Positions 18,830 through 30,201 of a DNA stretch of 64,000 bases are shown here, piece by piece. Each line of letters begins with the position of its first letter. Position 1 is the first letter of the stretch. The notes below the pieces were generated by a model. It had not been told where the DNA came from. It ran no database searches and was given only the letters and a program-made list of their open reading frames with translations. This stretch comes from an uncultured Pelagibacteraceae bacterium (GTDB taxonomy: Bacteria > Pseudomonadota > Alphaproteobacteria > Pelagibacterales > Pelagibacteraceae): the NCBI GenBank assembly GCA_902539035.1, contig CACBHL010000002.1:1-64000 (forward strand). The letters run 5' to 3'. The position numbers and the translations under genes are program-made.

Positions 18830-20107
18830 TCAAGCTCTAATCGTTGGCAGACAATAAAAGTCAGCTGTATCAATTTTAGAAGAGTATTGTCTTCTCATAT
18901 TCCATTTTTTGTGAACTCCAGCGCTTGCAACACTCAAAGTAGATCTCCCATATCGATGATTGGTATTATCAATTGATCTCATCAAGCTATTTATTTTTTC
19001 ATCTTTTTCAGAGGTAAATAAATTTGTTTTATCACTAGCATTAGATAATCCTGTTAGCATCACCCCTGCTTTTTGGTAGCGGTATCCATTTTTAAATATA
19101 CTTTCCAAAATTGAAACTGCTATTTTAACTATTTCAATACTATTATTTGTTGCGATTGGAAAATCAACTGTTTTTGCATTTGAATAATAGCCAAAGTTTC
19201 TTTGGAAAGGACTGGTTCTAACAAAAACTGTAATTGCTTTTGCAACCAAAGACTCTGATCTAATTTTTTCAGATGCGTTTAAACAATAATTTGCAACTGC
19301 TTCTTTTAACTCTTGGAACATTTCAATTCTTTTTCCAAACGATCTGGAGACGACACAACTCTTTCTTTTAGTGGTAGTGGTCTCTAAACCTATACAAGGA
19401 ATTCCTCTAAGCTCCATTGCTGTTCTTGAGCTTAGAACATTTGAAGATTTTTTGATCCAGGTATTAGATTTATTTTTTAATTGTTTAGCATTATAAATTC
19501 CATGTTTTTGATAAAACTTAGTTAGTTGTCTACCAACACCCCACACATCATTAATTTCAACTTTTTCTAAAATAGGATCCAAATTTTCTATACCAATTAA
19601 ACTAGTAACCCCCGATTGTTTTTTCTTTGCAATATGATTTGCAACTTTACTTAAAGTTTTTGTTTTGGCAATTCCGATACTAGTTGGAATACCTGTCCAC
19701 TGTAAAACAGTTTCTCTAATTTCTTTACCAATTTTTTCTATATCTTCATCAGGAAAATTAGATAAATCTAAAAATGCTTCATCAATTGAATAGACTTCTA
19801 TTTCTGAATTAAATCTTTTAAGTGTTCGCATTACTCTTCTAGATAAATCTCCATACAAAGAATAATTTGAGGAAAAAACCTCAACTTTATTTTTGATAAT
19901 AATATCTTTTCCTTTAAAGTAGGGCTCTCCCATCTTAATTCCTAAAGCTTTTGCTTCATTAGATCTTGAAATGATACAACCATCATTATTAGATAAAACA
20001 ACAACAGGTTTTCTTCTTATTTTAGGATTGAATAACCTTTCACAAGAAACATAAAAAGAATTACAATCAACTAATGCTATTTTTTTAGTACGTAGAATGG
20101 ATGACAT
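18830..20107 (-). CDS. umuC: Y-family DNA polymerase V catalytic subunit
   Basis: 425 aa; ALVDCNSFYVSCERLF, VYSIDEAFLDL, GIPTSIGIAKTKTLSKVANHIAKK. Confidence 0.96.
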   Translation of the reverse strand: MSSILRTKKIALVDCNSFYVSCERLFNPKIRRKPVVVLSNNDGCIISRSNEAKALGIKMGEPYFKGKDIIIKNKVEVFSSNYSLYGDLSRRVMRTLKRFNSEIEVYSIDEAFLDLSNFPDEDIEKIGKEIRETVLQWTGIPTSIGIAKTKTLSKVANHIAKKKQSGVTSLIGIENLDPILEKVEINDVWGVGRQLTKFYQKHGIYNAKQLKNKSNTWIKKSSNVLSSRTAMELRGIPCIGLETTTTKRKSCVVSRSFGKRIEMFQELKEAVANYCLNASEKIRSESLVAKAITVFVRTSPFQRNFGYYSNAKTVDFPIATNNSIEIVKIAVSILESIFKNGYRYQKAGVMLTGLSNASDKTNLFTSEKDEKINSLMRSIDNTNHRYGRSTLSVASAGVHKKWNMRRQYSSKIDTADFYCLPTIRA

Positions 20108-20480
20108 AAGTTACAACCCCCCAAATAAAAATATCTTGTTCTTCATTAATTAAAATTCTATCAGCAAATTCTTTTGATCCCGAGGTTAAAAATTTTTTAT
20201 CTCGCTCTTGAACTAAAGTTTTTACCACTAGCTCGTCATGAACATTTGCAATCACTGTTGAAAAATTTTTTGGTTTCAAACTCTTATCAACTACTAATAA
20301 ATCTCCATCATTAATTCCAACATCCACCATGGATTTACCTTGAACTCTGATGATGAAAGTGGCTGGAACATTTCTTATTAAATGCATGTTCAGATCGATA
20401 TCTTCTTCGATATAATCAGTAGCAGGGGAAGGGAAACCAGCGCCTGCTTTATGTAGATAATAAGGGATTGTTAGTTTCAT
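20085..20480 (-). CDS. umuD: UmuD-like S24 protease / Pol V subunit
   Basis: 131 aa; AGAGFPSPATDYIEEDIDLN, GKSMVDVGINDGDLLVVD; overlaps umuC. Confidence 0.95.
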   Translation of the reverse strand: MKLTIPYYLHKAGAGFPSPATDYIEEDIDLNMHLIRNVPATFIIRVQGKSMVDVGINDGDLLVVDKSLKPKNFSTVIANVHDELVVKTLVQERDKKFLTSGSKEFADRILINEEQDIFIWGVVTYVIHSTY

Positions 20481-20495
20481 GTTCTTGTTTTGTTC
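20481..20495 (-). promoter_or_regulatory. Alphaproteobacterial-type SOS (LexA) box
   Basis: Plus strand GTTC-TTGTTTT-GTTC = exact GTTCN7GTTC, immediately 5' of the umuD start codon. Confidence 0.85.
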
Positions 20496-20498
20496 TTA

Positions 20499-20527
20499 TT
20501 TGTAGCGCAGTTATATAATACAGTCAA
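20499..20527 (-). promoter_or_regulatory. Putative sigma70-type umuDC promoter
   Basis: Minus strand TTGACT (20527-20522), 17-nt spacer, TACAAA (20504-20499); predicted TSS falls in or next to the SOS box. Confidence 0.6.
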
Positions 20528-20642
20528 TAGGTTGTATTTTGAGTCTGTAACTGAATCAAAAGTGAATCAAAAGGTGAACATCCAAACTACATTTTGTATG
20601 GTTGTGGATAACTTCAACCAGAGATAGTTTAAATAATTCAAA

Positions 20643-21191
20643 ATGAAAAAAATATTACTAATCTTAATCTCAATATTAACTTTAAGTTCTGAAACAATGG
20701 CATACGAGGAAGCAAATTACGAAATAATAAATGAAAATAATAACTACGAAATAAGAAAATATTTTGATCGTTTAGTAATAGAAACTAACACAAAACAAGG
20801 CAATGGTTTTAAAAAATTATTTAACTATATCTCTGGAAATAATGAGCAAAAAAAAGAAATTAAAATGACAGTTCCTGTAACCCAAGAAATTAAGAATGGA
20901 AATATGACAATGCAATTTTATTTACCATCAAAATTTAATAAAAGTAATGCGCCCAAGCCATCCAATCCAGATATAAAAATTTTAACTATAGAAGGTGGAT
21001 ATTATGCAGTAATTAAATATTCTGGAAGATCATCAGATACAAATTTTATAAAAAATAAAGATATTTTAGAAAATCAACTTAAAAAAGATAAAATCGTAAT
21101 TTTAAGTCCTCCTATAAGAGCTTCTTATAATTCACCATTTACTCTACCAATGTTAAAAAGAAACGAAATAATGTTTAGAGTAGATTTATAA
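20643..21191 (+). CDS. SOUL-family heme-binding protein
   Basis: 182 aa with signal peptide; YEIRKYFDRLVIET, EIKMTVPVTQE, IRASYNSPFTLPMLKRNEIMF. Confidence 0.87.
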   Translation: MKKILLILISILTLSSETMAYEEANYEIINENNNYEIRKYFDRLVIETNTKQGNGFKKLFNYISGNNEQKKEIKMTVPVTQEIKNGNMTMQFYLPSKFNKSNAPKPSNPDIKILTIEGGYYAVIKYSGRSSDTNFIKNKDILENQLKKDKIVILSPPIRASYNSPFTLPMLKRNEIMFRVDL

Positions 21192-21219
21192 ATAAAGGAT
21201 AAACAAAAGAATAATCTAT

Positions 21220-22149
21220 ATGCAATCAGAAAGTCTTTGTTTTAGTAAGGTAAAAAACGACTGTGTTAAGTTCATTACATCTCAAGAAACGGCTAATGAG
21301 AAATTTAAAAACAAAGAGAAGATGATAAAATCTTTTTTGATCCCAATATGTTTTTGGATTGCAAAAAAAGCTGATAAGCAAAAACCTTATTTTATAGGTT
21401 TAGCTGGAGGACAAGGAACTGGTAAAACTACAATCAGCTCTATTATAAAGATTATACTAGAAAAATATTTTAAAATGGAAGTATTTAAAATTTCGATTGA
21501 TGATTTTTATAAAACAAGAAAAGAAAGAATAAATTTATCAAAAAAAATTCACCCAATGTTAATGACTAGAGGAGTGCCAGGTACCCATGATATTAAGATG
21601 ATGTTGGATTTTTTTAAAAAAACTAAGGTTAAAAGCTTTAAAAAAATGAAACTACCAAACTTCAACAAAGCGGTAGATGATAGGTCTCCAAAAAAGAAGT
21701 GGTATAATATAAACCATCAACCAGACATAATAATATTTGAAGGTTGGTGTGTTGGCGCTAGAGCAGAGATAAATAAAACTTTAAAAAAACCAATAAATTC
21801 TATTGAGAAAACTAATGATGAAAATCTAGTTTGGAGAAAATACGTAAATCATCAATTAAAAACAAAATATAAAAAATTATACTCTCAACTTAATTGTATG
21901 ATTTATTTAAAAGCAAAAAATTTTAGTTTGTTACAAAAATGGCGTTTAAAGCAGGAGAAAAAACTGTGGCTTAAAACTAAGAAGAAAAGTAGACATAAAA
22001 TTATGAGTAAAGGGGATGTAATTAATTTTATGCAAACTTATCAAAGGATTACACAAAATATGTTTAAGAATATGCCTAAATATGCGTCCATTATTTTAAA
22101 TTTAAATGATAACCATCAAATAAAATCTGCTGTATATAAATCTAAATGA
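21220..22149 (+). CDS. P-loop kinase, D-glycerate 3-kinase-like
   Basis: 309 aa; GLAGGQGTGKTTISSIIK, SIDDFYKTRKER, RGVPGTHD, FEGWCVGAR. Confidence 0.8.
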   Translation: MQSESLCFSKVKNDCVKFITSQETANEKFKNKEKMIKSFLIPICFWIAKKADKQKPYFIGLAGGQGTGKTTISSIIKIILEKYFKMEVFKISIDDFYKTRKERINLSKKIHPMLMTRGVPGTHDIKMMLDFFKKTKVKSFKKMKLPNFNKAVDDRSPKKKWYNINHQPDIIIFEGWCVGARAEINKTLKKPINSIEKTNDENLVWRKYVNHQLKTKYKKLYSQLNCMIYLKAKNFSLLQKWRLKQEKKLWLKTKKKSRHKIMSKGDVINFMQTYQRITQNMFKNMPKYASIILNLNDNHQIKSAVYKSK

Positions 22150-23438
22150 AAAAAATATTAGTACTAATTAGTCTATCATTATTTTATTTTAGTAATGCAT
22201 TTTCAGTTACTTTATATGATGCATTAAAACAAACTTACCAAAATAATATTCAACTAAATGCTGAAAGAGAAAATATTAAAGCTTCAGAGCAAGATGTAAA
22301 TATTTCAAAGGCTGATTACAAACCTTCATTAACATTAAGTGGATCTAAAAGTATTGAAGATACTAATAAGCTTACCAATCAAAGTGGAGGTGATGCAACT
22401 ATTAACGATGTTGATCCATTTACAACCTCTATAAAATTAGAACAAACAATTTTAGATTTTAGAAGAGACATAACTTTTCAAAAAAATATTACCGCTTTAG
22501 ATTTATCAAAAGCAAAATTGGTAAAAAAAGAACAAGATATTTTACATAAAGCAATAGATGCATTTACTAACTTAATTTTAGCTAGAGAAACACTTGAGAT
22601 TAATTCAAAAAATTTAAATTTACTAATTAGACAAGTGGAGAATGACAAAATCAGAAGAGATCGAGGTCAAATAACAAATACCGATTTAGCACAATCTGAA
22701 TCTTCTCTTGCAGGAGCTCAAGCTCAATTTGCAAAAGCAAAAAGTGACCTATTAATAAGTAAATTAAACTATGAAAATATAATTGGTAAAATCAGTGATC
22801 CAAATCAATTACAAAAAAATTCCAATGCAATTGTTGGCATTCCTCTGACTCTTAACGAAGCCATTAATCTTTCTAAACAAAATAATCCTAATATTTTAAT
22901 TGCAAAACTTGATTTAGAAAAGTCTGAAAAAGATTTAGCAATTTCTAAGTCTGATTTAAAACCTACAGCTTCTTTATCTTTAGAAAGATCTTACTCAGAT
23001 GACCTTACTTCAACTATTGATGAGCGAGAAAAAGATACGTTAAAAGCAACTTTAAGTTGGCCTTTTTATTCTGGTGGAAAAAAAAGATCAACAATTAACA
23101 AAAACTCCAATTTAACCACACGAAAAAGATTATTGTTAGATGATGCTGCTAGAACTAATGAAACTAATGTTGCAAGTGCCTGGTCAAGTTTGCAATCTTC
23201 AGAAAGTTTCCTGAATTCTGTAAAAGTTCAAGTTAGATCATCACAAATAGCTTATGAAGGAATTGCAGCAGAGTATGAGAGAGGATCAAGAAATACTCTT
23301 GATGTTATTCAATCAAATGCATTATTACTTTCTGCTCAAATATCTTTGGCAAATTCTGAAAAAAACTACCTTATGGCTCAATATAATCTCTTGAAAGCAG
23401 TAGGACTTCTAAATAGCCAATATCTAAATCTTAAGTAA
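22146..23438 (+). CDS. tolC: TolC-family outer membrane efflux protein
   Basis: 430 aa; signal peptide; LYDALKQTYQNNIQLNAERENI and repeated coiled-coil halves; EYERGSRNTLDVIQSNALL. Confidence 0.9.
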   Translation: MKKILVLISLSLFYFSNAFSVTLYDALKQTYQNNIQLNAERENIKASEQDVNISKADYKPSLTLSGSKSIEDTNKLTNQSGGDATINDVDPFTTSIKLEQTILDFRRDITFQKNITALDLSKAKLVKKEQDILHKAIDAFTNLILARETLEINSKNLNLLIRQVENDKIRRDRGQITNTDLAQSESSLAGAQAQFAKAKSDLLISKLNYENIIGKISDPNQLQKNSNAIVGIPLTLNEAINLSKQNNPNILIAKLDLEKSEKDLAISKSDLKPTASLSLERSYSDDLTSTIDEREKDTLKATLSWPFYSGGKKRSTINKNSNLTTRKRLLLDDAARTNETNVASAWSSLQSSESFLNSVKVQVRSSQIAYEGIAAEYERGSRNTLDVIQSNALLLSAQISLANSEKNYLMAQYNLLKAVGLLNSQYLNLK

Positions 23439-23482
23439 TTATTTGACTTTTTGAGGTACAAAATAAATATATTGCCAATGAG

Positions 23483-23497
23483 AACAAAATGTGTACA
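23483..23497 (+). promoter_or_regulatory. Near-consensus SOS box upstream of recA
   Basis: GAAC-AAAATGT-GTAC, one mismatch to GAACN7GAAC; shares GAACAAAA with the umuD box read in gene direction. Confidence 0.6.
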
Positions 23498-23546
23498 TTT
23501 AATATCATGATTCGAGTGTTAAAAAATTTAATAAAAGAGGCAAAAT

Positions 23547-24701
23547 ATGACTAAAAATAACCTAAAAGTAGTTAAATCTACTAAAGATCAAGAAGCGGAC
23601 AACAAAGAGAAAAATAAAGCATTAGATGCTGCGATAGCTCAAATTACTGATAATTTTGGAAAAGGTTCAGTAATGAAGCTTGGTGAAAAAAGAGCTATGG
23701 ATATTGAGTCAATATCAACAGGATCTTTAAGTTTAGATTTAGCATTAGGAATAGGTGGTTTGCCTAAAGGAAGAATTGTTGAAGTTTACGGACCAGAATC
23801 ATCTGGAAAAACAACATTAGCTTTACAAGTTGTTGCTGAAGCACAAAAAGCTGGAGGAATTTGTGCATTCATTGATGCAGAGCATGCTTTAGATCCAGTT
23901 TATGCAAAAAAATTAGGTGTCAATACTGAAGAACTTTTAATTTCACAACCTGATGCTGGTGAGCAAGCTTTAGAAATTGCTGATACACTAGTAAAATCAG
24001 GCTCTATTTCAGTTATTGTTATTGACTCTGTTGCAGCTTTAACTCCAAAAGCTGAAATCGAAGGAGAGATGGGAGATCATCATGTTGGTCTTCAATCAAG
24101 ATTAATGAGTCAGGCTTTAAGAAAATTAACTGGTTCGATTTCTAACACAAATACAATGATGATTTTCATTAACCAAATCAGAATGAAAATTGGAGTTATG
24201 TTTGGAAGTCCTGAAACAACATCAGGTGGGAATGCACTTAAATTTTATTCATCAGTAAGAATGGACATTAGAAGAATTGGTGCCATTAAAGATAAAGATG
24301 AAATTATTGGTAACTCAACAAGAGTAAAAGTAGTTAAAAATAAAGTTGCTCCACCATTTAAAGTTGTAGAATTTGACTTGATGTATGGAAGAGGAATTAG
24401 CAAGATGGGTGAACTCGTAGATCTTGGTTCTAAAGCAGATATAATTGAAAAATCTGGTGCATGGTATGCTTATAAAGGTGAGAAAATTGGTCAAGGTAGA
24501 GAAAATGCCAAGACTTATTTAGCTCAAAATCCTCAAGTTGCTGCAGAAATTGAAATGGCTATAAGAGAGAAAGCAGGAGTAATTTCTAAGAAAATAGAAG
24601 GAAATCCACTTGATCCTGATAAAATTGAGAAAGAAAAGAAAGTAGCTGAAAAAGAAGAAGCTGAAAAAGCAGAAGCTACACCTCCATCTAAAAAGAATTA
24701 A
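23547..24701 (+). CDS. recA: Recombinase A
   Basis: [48 protein letters not shown]. Confidence 0.99.
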   Translation: MTKNNLKVVKSTKDQEADNKEKNKALDAAIAQITDNFGKGSVMKLGEKRAMDIESISTGSLSLDLALGIGGLPKGRIVEVYGPESSGKTTLALQVVAEAQKAGGICAFIDAEHALDPVYAKKLGVNTEELLISQPDAGEQALEIADTLVKSGSISVIVIDSVAALTPKAEIEGEMGDHHVGLQSRLMSQALRKLTGSISNTNTMMIFINQIRMKIGVMFGSPETTSGGNALKFYSSVRMDIRRIGAIKDKDEIIGNSTRVKVVKNKVAPPFKVVEFDLMYGRGISKMGELVDLGSKADIIEKSGAWYAYKGEKIGQGRENAKTYLAQNPQVAAEIEMAIREKAGVISKKIEGNPLDPDKIEKEKKVAEKEEAEKAEATPPSKKN

Positions 24702-24720
24702 TAGGTCATCTTTATTAATA

Positions 24721-24747
24721 AAAGGCGCTTAAATTAAGCGCCTTTTT
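24721..24747 (+). terminator. Rho-independent terminator after recA
   Basis: AAAGGCGCTTAAATTAAGCGCCTTTTTT hairpin plus T-tract. Confidence 0.9.
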
Positions 24748-24795
24748 TCCCTATCGACATCTAGACATAGAATTAAAAAGCTGTATTTTAAAAAT

Positions 24796-27462
24796 ATGGC
24801 AGACAAAACGCTTAATGAAATAAGAAATACTTTTTTAAAGTATTTTGAAAAAAATGAGCATAAAATTGTTGAATCTAGCAATTTAGTTCCCAATAACGAC
24901 CCTACATTGATGTTTGCCAACTCTGGCATGGTTCAGTTTAAAAATGTATTCACAGGTTTAGAAAAAAGAGATTATGTAAGAGCAACTACTTCTCAAAAAT
25001 GTGTCAGGGCAGGAGGAAAACACAACGATCTTGAAAATGTTGGTTATACACCTCGTCATCACACATTCTTTGAAATGTTAGGAAACTTTTCTTTTGGAGA
25101 TTATTTTAAAGAACAAGCAATTCATTATGCTTGGGATTTGATCACTAAAGATTTTGGCATTGATAAAGACCGGCTTTATGTAACTGTATTTCACGAAGAT
25201 GATGAAGCCTTCAATTTTTGGAAGAAAATAGGGGGTTTTAGCGATGACCGAATTATTAGAATATCTACATCTGACAATTTTTGGTCAATGGGTGAAACTG
25301 GTCCTTGTGGACCGTGTTCTGAAATCTTTTTTGATCATGGAGATCATTTAGCTGGAGGATTACCTGGCTCGAAAGATGAAGATGGGGACAGATTTATTGA
25401 GATTTGGAATTTAGTCTTTATGCAATATGAGCAAGTTTCAAAAGACAAAAGAATAAATTTACCAAAACCATCAGTTGATACTGGAATGGGATTAGAGAGA
25501 ACCGCTGCATTATTACAAGGTTCGCATGATAACTATGAAACAGATCATTTTAAAAAAATAATTAGTTCAGCATCCGAAATTGTAAAAGTTAAATCAGATA
25601 AATCTAATCTTGCAAGTTTCAGAGTAATTGCTGATCATCTAAGAGCAAGCTCTTTTTTAATTGCAGAAGGTGTTTTACCCTCAAATGAAGGACGAGGTTA
25701 TGTGCTTAGGAGAATTATGAGAAGAGGAATGAGACATTCTCATTTATTAGGATCCAAAGAACCAGTTTTTTATAATTTGTTCGATACACTTAAAAATGAA
25801 ATGTCAGGAAATTATCCAGAACTTGTGAGAGCTGAGTCTTTGATAAAAGAAACTTTAAGAATGGAAGAAGAAAAATTCTTAGTTCTTCTTGATAGAGGAA
25901 TTAAAATCTTAAATGATGAAATTTCTAAAATTGATAAAGTTTTACCAGGTGAAGTGGCATTTAAACTATATGACACTTATGGATTTCCATTAGATCTTAC
26001 TGAAGATATTTTAAGAAATAAATCAATGTCAATTGATACAGAAAAATTTAAATCCTTAATGAAAGAAAGTAGAGAACTTGCAAAAAAAAATTGGAAAGGT
26101 TCGGGAGATGCTGCCGTTGAAGATATTTGGTTTGGGATTAAAGATAGATTAGAGCCAACTGAATTTTTAGGTTACGAAACAAATCAAGCTGAAGGTGTTG
26201 TTTTGTCTTTGTTAAAAGAAAATAAAGAAGTTGATCAATTAAAAGAAAATGATGAGGGAATGATCATAGTAAACCAAACTCCATTTTATGGTGAGTCCGG
26301 AGGTCAAGTAGGGGATACAGGTGAGATCGTATCGAATGAATTTAAATTTGAGGTAACAGACGTTCAGAAAAAACTTGGGGATTTATTTGTACATTATGGA
26401 AAAGTGGTTAGTGGTTCTATAAAGATCAAAGATAGCGTTGAAATGAAGATAAATGTTGAGAGAAGAGATGATACTAAAGCTTATCACTCTGCAACTCATC
26501 TTTTACATGAATCTTTGAGAAGAGTATTAGGGGATCATGTAACACAAAAAGGTTCTCTTGTTGAGCCTAGCAGATTGAGATTTGATTTTAGTCACATGAA
26601 GCCAATCCAAAATGATGAAATTGATAAGATAGAGAAATTTGTAAATAAAATGGTTTCAAAAAAGTCAGATGTAAAAACTAGGTTGATGACACCTGATGAA
26701 GCCGTGGAAAACGGAGCTTTAGCTTTATTTGGTGAAAAATATGGTGATGAAGTGCGGGTTCTTTCTATGGGAGATGAGGACGGAAAGTATTTCTCAACAG
26801 AATTATGTGGCGGAACCCATGTTAAAAATACTGGAGATATTGGAAAATTTAAAATAGTCAGCCAATCTTCAATAGCAGCAGGAGTAAGAAGAATAGAGGC
26901 TCTAAGAGATAAACAATTAGAGGATTATTTGAAAAATAAAGAAAAACTTTCAGAGTTATCCTCTGAAAAAGATGAAGAAACTATTAAAGATTTAAGTCAG
27001 CAAATCACTAAGCTTGGAGGGAAACCTAGCATAGATAATTCAGATCAAAAAAATTCAATTAAAAATTTAACAAAACAATTAGAAACTCTTTCTGTAAATT
27101 CAATTTTAAATGATAAATCAAAAAATATTATTAAAGACCTAGATGTTAATGGAATAAAATTAAGACTTCAAAAAGTTGATGATCTTCCTCCTAAAGAGCT
27201 TAGAAAATTGGTTGATCAAGGAAAAAAAGATTTATCTCAGGGTATTGTAATAGTGTTTGCAAGCAAAAATGAGAAAGTTGGAATAGCTGTTGGCATAACA
27301 GAAAGTTTAACAAGTAAATATAATGCTGTTGAATTTGTTAAAATTGGTTCAGAGATTATTGGTGGCAAGGGTGGTGGAGGAAGAAAAGATTTTGCTCAAG
27401 CTGGTGGCCAAGATCAATCAAAAATAGACAATGCTTTTAAAAAACTTAAGACTTTAATTTAA
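24796..27462 (+). CDS. alaS: Alanyl-tRNA synthetase
   Basis: 888 aa; [50 protein letters not shown]. Confidence 0.99.
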   Translation: MADKTLNEIRNTFLKYFEKNEHKIVESSNLVPNNDPTLMFANSGMVQFKNVFTGLEKRDYVRATTSQKCVRAGGKHNDLENVGYTPRHHTFFEMLGNFSFGDYFKEQAIHYAWDLITKDFGIDKDRLYVTVFHEDDEAFNFWKKIGGFSDDRIIRISTSDNFWSMGETGPCGPCSEIFFDHGDHLAGGLPGSKDEDGDRFIEIWNLVFMQYEQVSKDKRINLPKPSVDTGMGLERTAALLQGSHDNYETDHFKKIISSASEIVKVKSDKSNLASFRVIADHLRASSFLIAEGVLPSNEGRGYVLRRIMRRGMRHSHLLGSKEPVFYNLFDTLKNEMSGNYPELVRAESLIKETLRMEEEKFLVLLDRGIKILNDEISKIDKVLPGEVAFKLYDTYGFPLDLTEDILRNKSMSIDTEKFKSLMKESRELAKKNWKGSGDAAVEDIWFGIKDRLEPTEFLGYETNQAEGVVLSLLKENKEVDQLKENDEGMIIVNQTPFYGESGGQVGDTGEIVSNEFKFEVTDVQKKLGDLFVHYGKVVSGSIKIKDSVEMKINVERRDDTKAYHSATHLLHESLRRVLGDHVTQKGSLVEPSRLRFDFSHMKPIQNDEIDKIEKFVNKMVSKKSDVKTRLMTPDEAVENGALALFGEKYGDEVRVLSMGDEDGKYFSTELCGGTHVKNTGDIGKFKIVSQSSIAAGVRRIEALRDKQLEDYLKNKEKLSELSSEKDEETIKDLSQQITKLGGKPSIDNSDQKNSIKNLTKQLETLSVNSILNDKSKNIIKDLDVNGIKLRLQKVDDLPPKELRKLVDQGKKDLSQGIVIVFASKNEKVGIAVGITESLTSKYNAVEFVKIGSEIIGGKGGGGRKDFAQAGGQDQSKIDNAFKKLKTLI

Positions 27463-28668
27463 TTTCGCTTTTAAATTGCCATCAATTTCATCTAAAAATT
27501 GATTAGTGGTTAAATATTTACTTGATGGGCCAATTAGTATTGCTAAATCTTTTGTCATAGCTCCATTTTCAACACATTCAATACAAACTTTTTCAATTGT
27601 TTGTGCAAATTTAATTAATTCGTCGTTACCATCAAGTTTTCCTCTATGAGCTAGCCCTCTAGTCCATGCAAATATTGATGCGATAGGATTTGTTGAAGTT
27701 TCTTTACCTTGTTGATGCATTCTATAATGTCTTGTAACTGTTCCATGAGCAGCCTCTGCTTCCATTATTTTTCCGTCTGGAGTAAGAAGTGTACTGGTCA
27801 TCAATCCTAATGAACCATAACCTTGTGCCATAGTATCTGATTGCACATCACCGTCGTAATTTTTACAAGCCCAAATATATTTACCACTCCATTTCATTGC
27901 ACATGCAACCATGTCATCAATTAATCTGTGTTCATAAGTTAAATTATTTTTGTCAAAATCTTCTTTATATTCATTCTCAAACACTTCTTGGAATATATCT
28001 TTAAATCTACCATCATACTGTTTTAGAATTGTATTTTTCGTAGACATGTAAACTGGCCATTTTTTAATTAGCCCATAACTAAAACAAGATCTCGCAAAAT
28101 CTTGAATGGATTTATCTAAATTATACATTGAAAGTGCTACACCTGGACCAGTGAAATTAAATACCTCGTATTTTAATTCGTCCTTTCCATCTTCTGATGT
28201 CCATTTAACTTCCATTTTTCCTTTACCAGGAACCTTAAAATCTGTTGCTCTATATTGATCTCCAAACGCATGTCTTCCAATAATTACTGGATCTGTCCAA
28301 GAAGGAACAAGCTTTGGAATATTTTTACAAATAATAGGTTCTCTAAAAACAGTACCTCCAATAATATTTCTAATCGTCCCGTTTGGTGATCTCCACATTT
28401 TTTTTAGGTCAAATTCTTCTACTCTTGCTTCATCAGGCGTAATTGTTGCACATTTGATCCCAACCCCAATTTTTTTGATTGCATTTGCCGAGTCTACTGT
28501 GATTTGATCATCTGTATTGTCACGGCTTTTCATACCAAGATCATAATATTCTATACCTAGATCCAGATAAGGTAAGATAAGTTTATTCTTAATGAACTCC
28601 CATATAATTCGAGTCATTTCATCACCGTCTAACTCTACAACTGGGTTTTTTACCTTGATTTTACTCAT
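27454..28668 (-). CDS. icd: NADP-dependent isocitrate dehydrogenase
   Basis: 404 aa; [41 protein letters not shown]; eukaryote-type IDH family. Confidence 0.97.
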   Translation of the reverse strand: MSKIKVKNPVVELDGDEMTRIIWEFIKNKLILPYLDLGIEYYDLGMKSRDNTDDQITVDSANAIKKIGVGIKCATITPDEARVEEFDLKKMWRSPNGTIRNIIGGTVFREPIICKNIPKLVPSWTDPVIIGRHAFGDQYRATDFKVPGKGKMEVKWTSEDGKDELKYEVFNFTGPGVALSMYNLDKSIQDFARSCFSYGLIKKWPVYMSTKNTILKQYDGRFKDIFQEVFENEYKEDFDKNNLTYEHRLIDDMVACAMKWSGKYIWACKNYDGDVQSDTMAQGYGSLGLMTSTLLTPDGKIMEAEAAHGTVTRHYRMHQQGKETSTNPIASIFAWTRGLAHRGKLDGNDELIKFAQTIEKVCIECVENGAMTKDLAILIGPSSKYLTTNQFLDEIDGNLKAKLN

Positions 28669-28744
28669 TAAAATAAAATAATCTTATTAATTGAATTTGA
28701 TTGGTTTATATACATATTAATCAAAAATTAGCAAATAGAAGAAT

Positions 28745-29392
28745 ATGTTTACCAAGATATTTCCAAAAATTCATACAGAAGGTTACAAGTTTTTAGTTAT
28801 TGCTGCCTTCGTAACTATTATTTTATTAATCATTAATAACTTTTTGGGCCTAATTGGTTTTTTGTTAACAATATGGGTTTATTATTTTTTTAGAGACCCA
28901 GATAGAACCATTATAGGCAATGATGATTACCTTGTAAGTCCTGCAGATGGAGAAGTTATAAAAGTTGAAGAAGTAGATGGGCCAAAAGAAGTTGGACTAG
29001 AAAATAAAAAATTTAAAAAAATTAGTATTTTTATGAATGTATTTGATTGCCATGTTAATAGGACGCCATGTTCAGGAACAGTTGAAGAAATTTTATACAA
29101 ACCAGGAAAATTTTTTAATGCATCTTTAGATAAGGCCAGCGAGGATAATGAAAGAAATTATTATAAAATTAAAGATACTAGTGGAAATAATATTATTGTT
29201 GTTCAAATCGCAGGTTTAGTTGCAAGAAGAATTGTTTGTGAAACAGACGCGAATCAAGAACTTAAACAAGGGGATAGAATTGGAATGATTAGATTTGGAA
29301 GTAGAGCAGATGTTTATTATGAGAATTATGAACCTCTTGTAAAAATTGGTCAAACAGCTATTTCTGGAGAAACTTTATTAGCTAAAAAATAA
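28745..29392 (+). CDS. psd: Phosphatidylserine decarboxylase-related protein
   Basis: 215 aa; YFFRDPDRTI, SPADGEVIKVE, MNVFDCHVNRTP, IRFGSRADVY. Confidence 0.95.
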   Translation: MFTKIFPKIHTEGYKFLVIAAFVTIILLIINNFLGLIGFLLTIWVYYFFRDPDRTIIGNDDYLVSPADGEVIKVEEVDGPKEVGLENKKFKKISIFMNVFDCHVNRTPCSGTVEEILYKPGKFFNASLDKASEDNERNYYKIKDTSGNNIIVVQIAGLVARRIVCETDANQELKQGDRIGMIRFGSRADVYYENYEPLVKIGQTAISGETLLAKK

Positions 29393-29394
29393 TT

Positions 29395-30201
29395 ATGCAA
29401 CAACCTAAAAACAATTTTAAAATTGTTCCAAATAAAAAAAATGCAAGAGTAATTTTACCAAATATGCTTACTCTTATTGGTGTATGCATCGGTTTAACTT
29501 CAATAAGATTTGCTTTAGATGGAAGGTTTGAATTTGCAATTATCGCAATAATTTTAGCTGCAATTATTGATGGCTTAGATGGAAGAATTGCAAGATTAAT
29601 CAAAGGTACTTCAAAAGTTGGAAAAGAATTAGACTCATTAACTGACATGATTAGTTTTGGAGTTGCTCCAGCATTTATTATGTACTTTTGGAGCTTAAAC
29701 ACTTTAGGAAGATTTGGATGGTTGATTTGTCTTGTTTATGTAATTTGTGTTGCATTGAGACTGGCAAGATTTAATGTTAATTCAGATGCAGAACCTTCAT
29801 GGAGAGATAATTTTTTTGAGGGTGTGCCTTCTCCAGCTGGAGGAATTTTAGTTTTGACACCTTTAATAATCAGCATGTCTAATTTTAATTTATTTCAAAT
29901 AAATTATAATTTAATTGTTCCGATTTTTTTTATTACAACTTCTTTGCTTTTAATAAGTAAGTTTCCAAGTTATTCTTTTAAAAAAATTGTCATTCAAAGA
30001 AAAACAACAATTTTTTTACTTTTTGGAATAGTTTTATTTTTTGGCTTTCTCTTAATTTATCCATTTGATATTTTAGCGTTAAGTTCAATTATTTATCTAG
30101 CAATATTACCGATAAGTTACATTCACTATCAAAATTTGAAAAAGAAGAATAATGATCAAAATTTTACAGATGAAGATGATGATCTTGAAGATATATTGTA
30201 A
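29395..30201 (+). CDS. pssA: CDP-diacylglycerol-serine O-phosphatidyltransferase
   Basis: 268 aa; DGLDGRIARLIKGTSKVGKELDSLTDMISFGVAPA (CDP-alcohol phosphatidyltransferase motif). Confidence 0.96.
   Translation: MQQPKNNFKIVPNKKNARVILPNMLTLIGVCIGLTSIRFALDGRFEFAIIAIILAAIIDGLDGRIARLIKGTSKVGKELDSLTDMISFGVAPAFIMYFWSLNTLGRFGWLICLVYVICVALRLARFNVNSDAEPSWRDNFFEGVPSPAGGILVLTPLIISMSNFNLFQINYNLIVPIFFITTSLLLISKFPSYSFKKIVIQRKTTIFLLFGIVLFFGFLLIYPFDILALSSIIYLAILPISYIHYQNLKKKNNDQNFTDEDDDLEDIL

Noticed and set aside
20603-20611. Perfect DnaA box (TGTGGATAA = TTATCCACA reverse) near umuD/SOUL intergenic region
   Set aside because: A single 9-mer, about one expected by chance in a window of this size and composition; no cluster of boxes or origin-associated genes, so not called as oriC.
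27454-27462. 9-bp convergent overlap of alaS and icd
   Set aside because: Ordinary in compact genomes.
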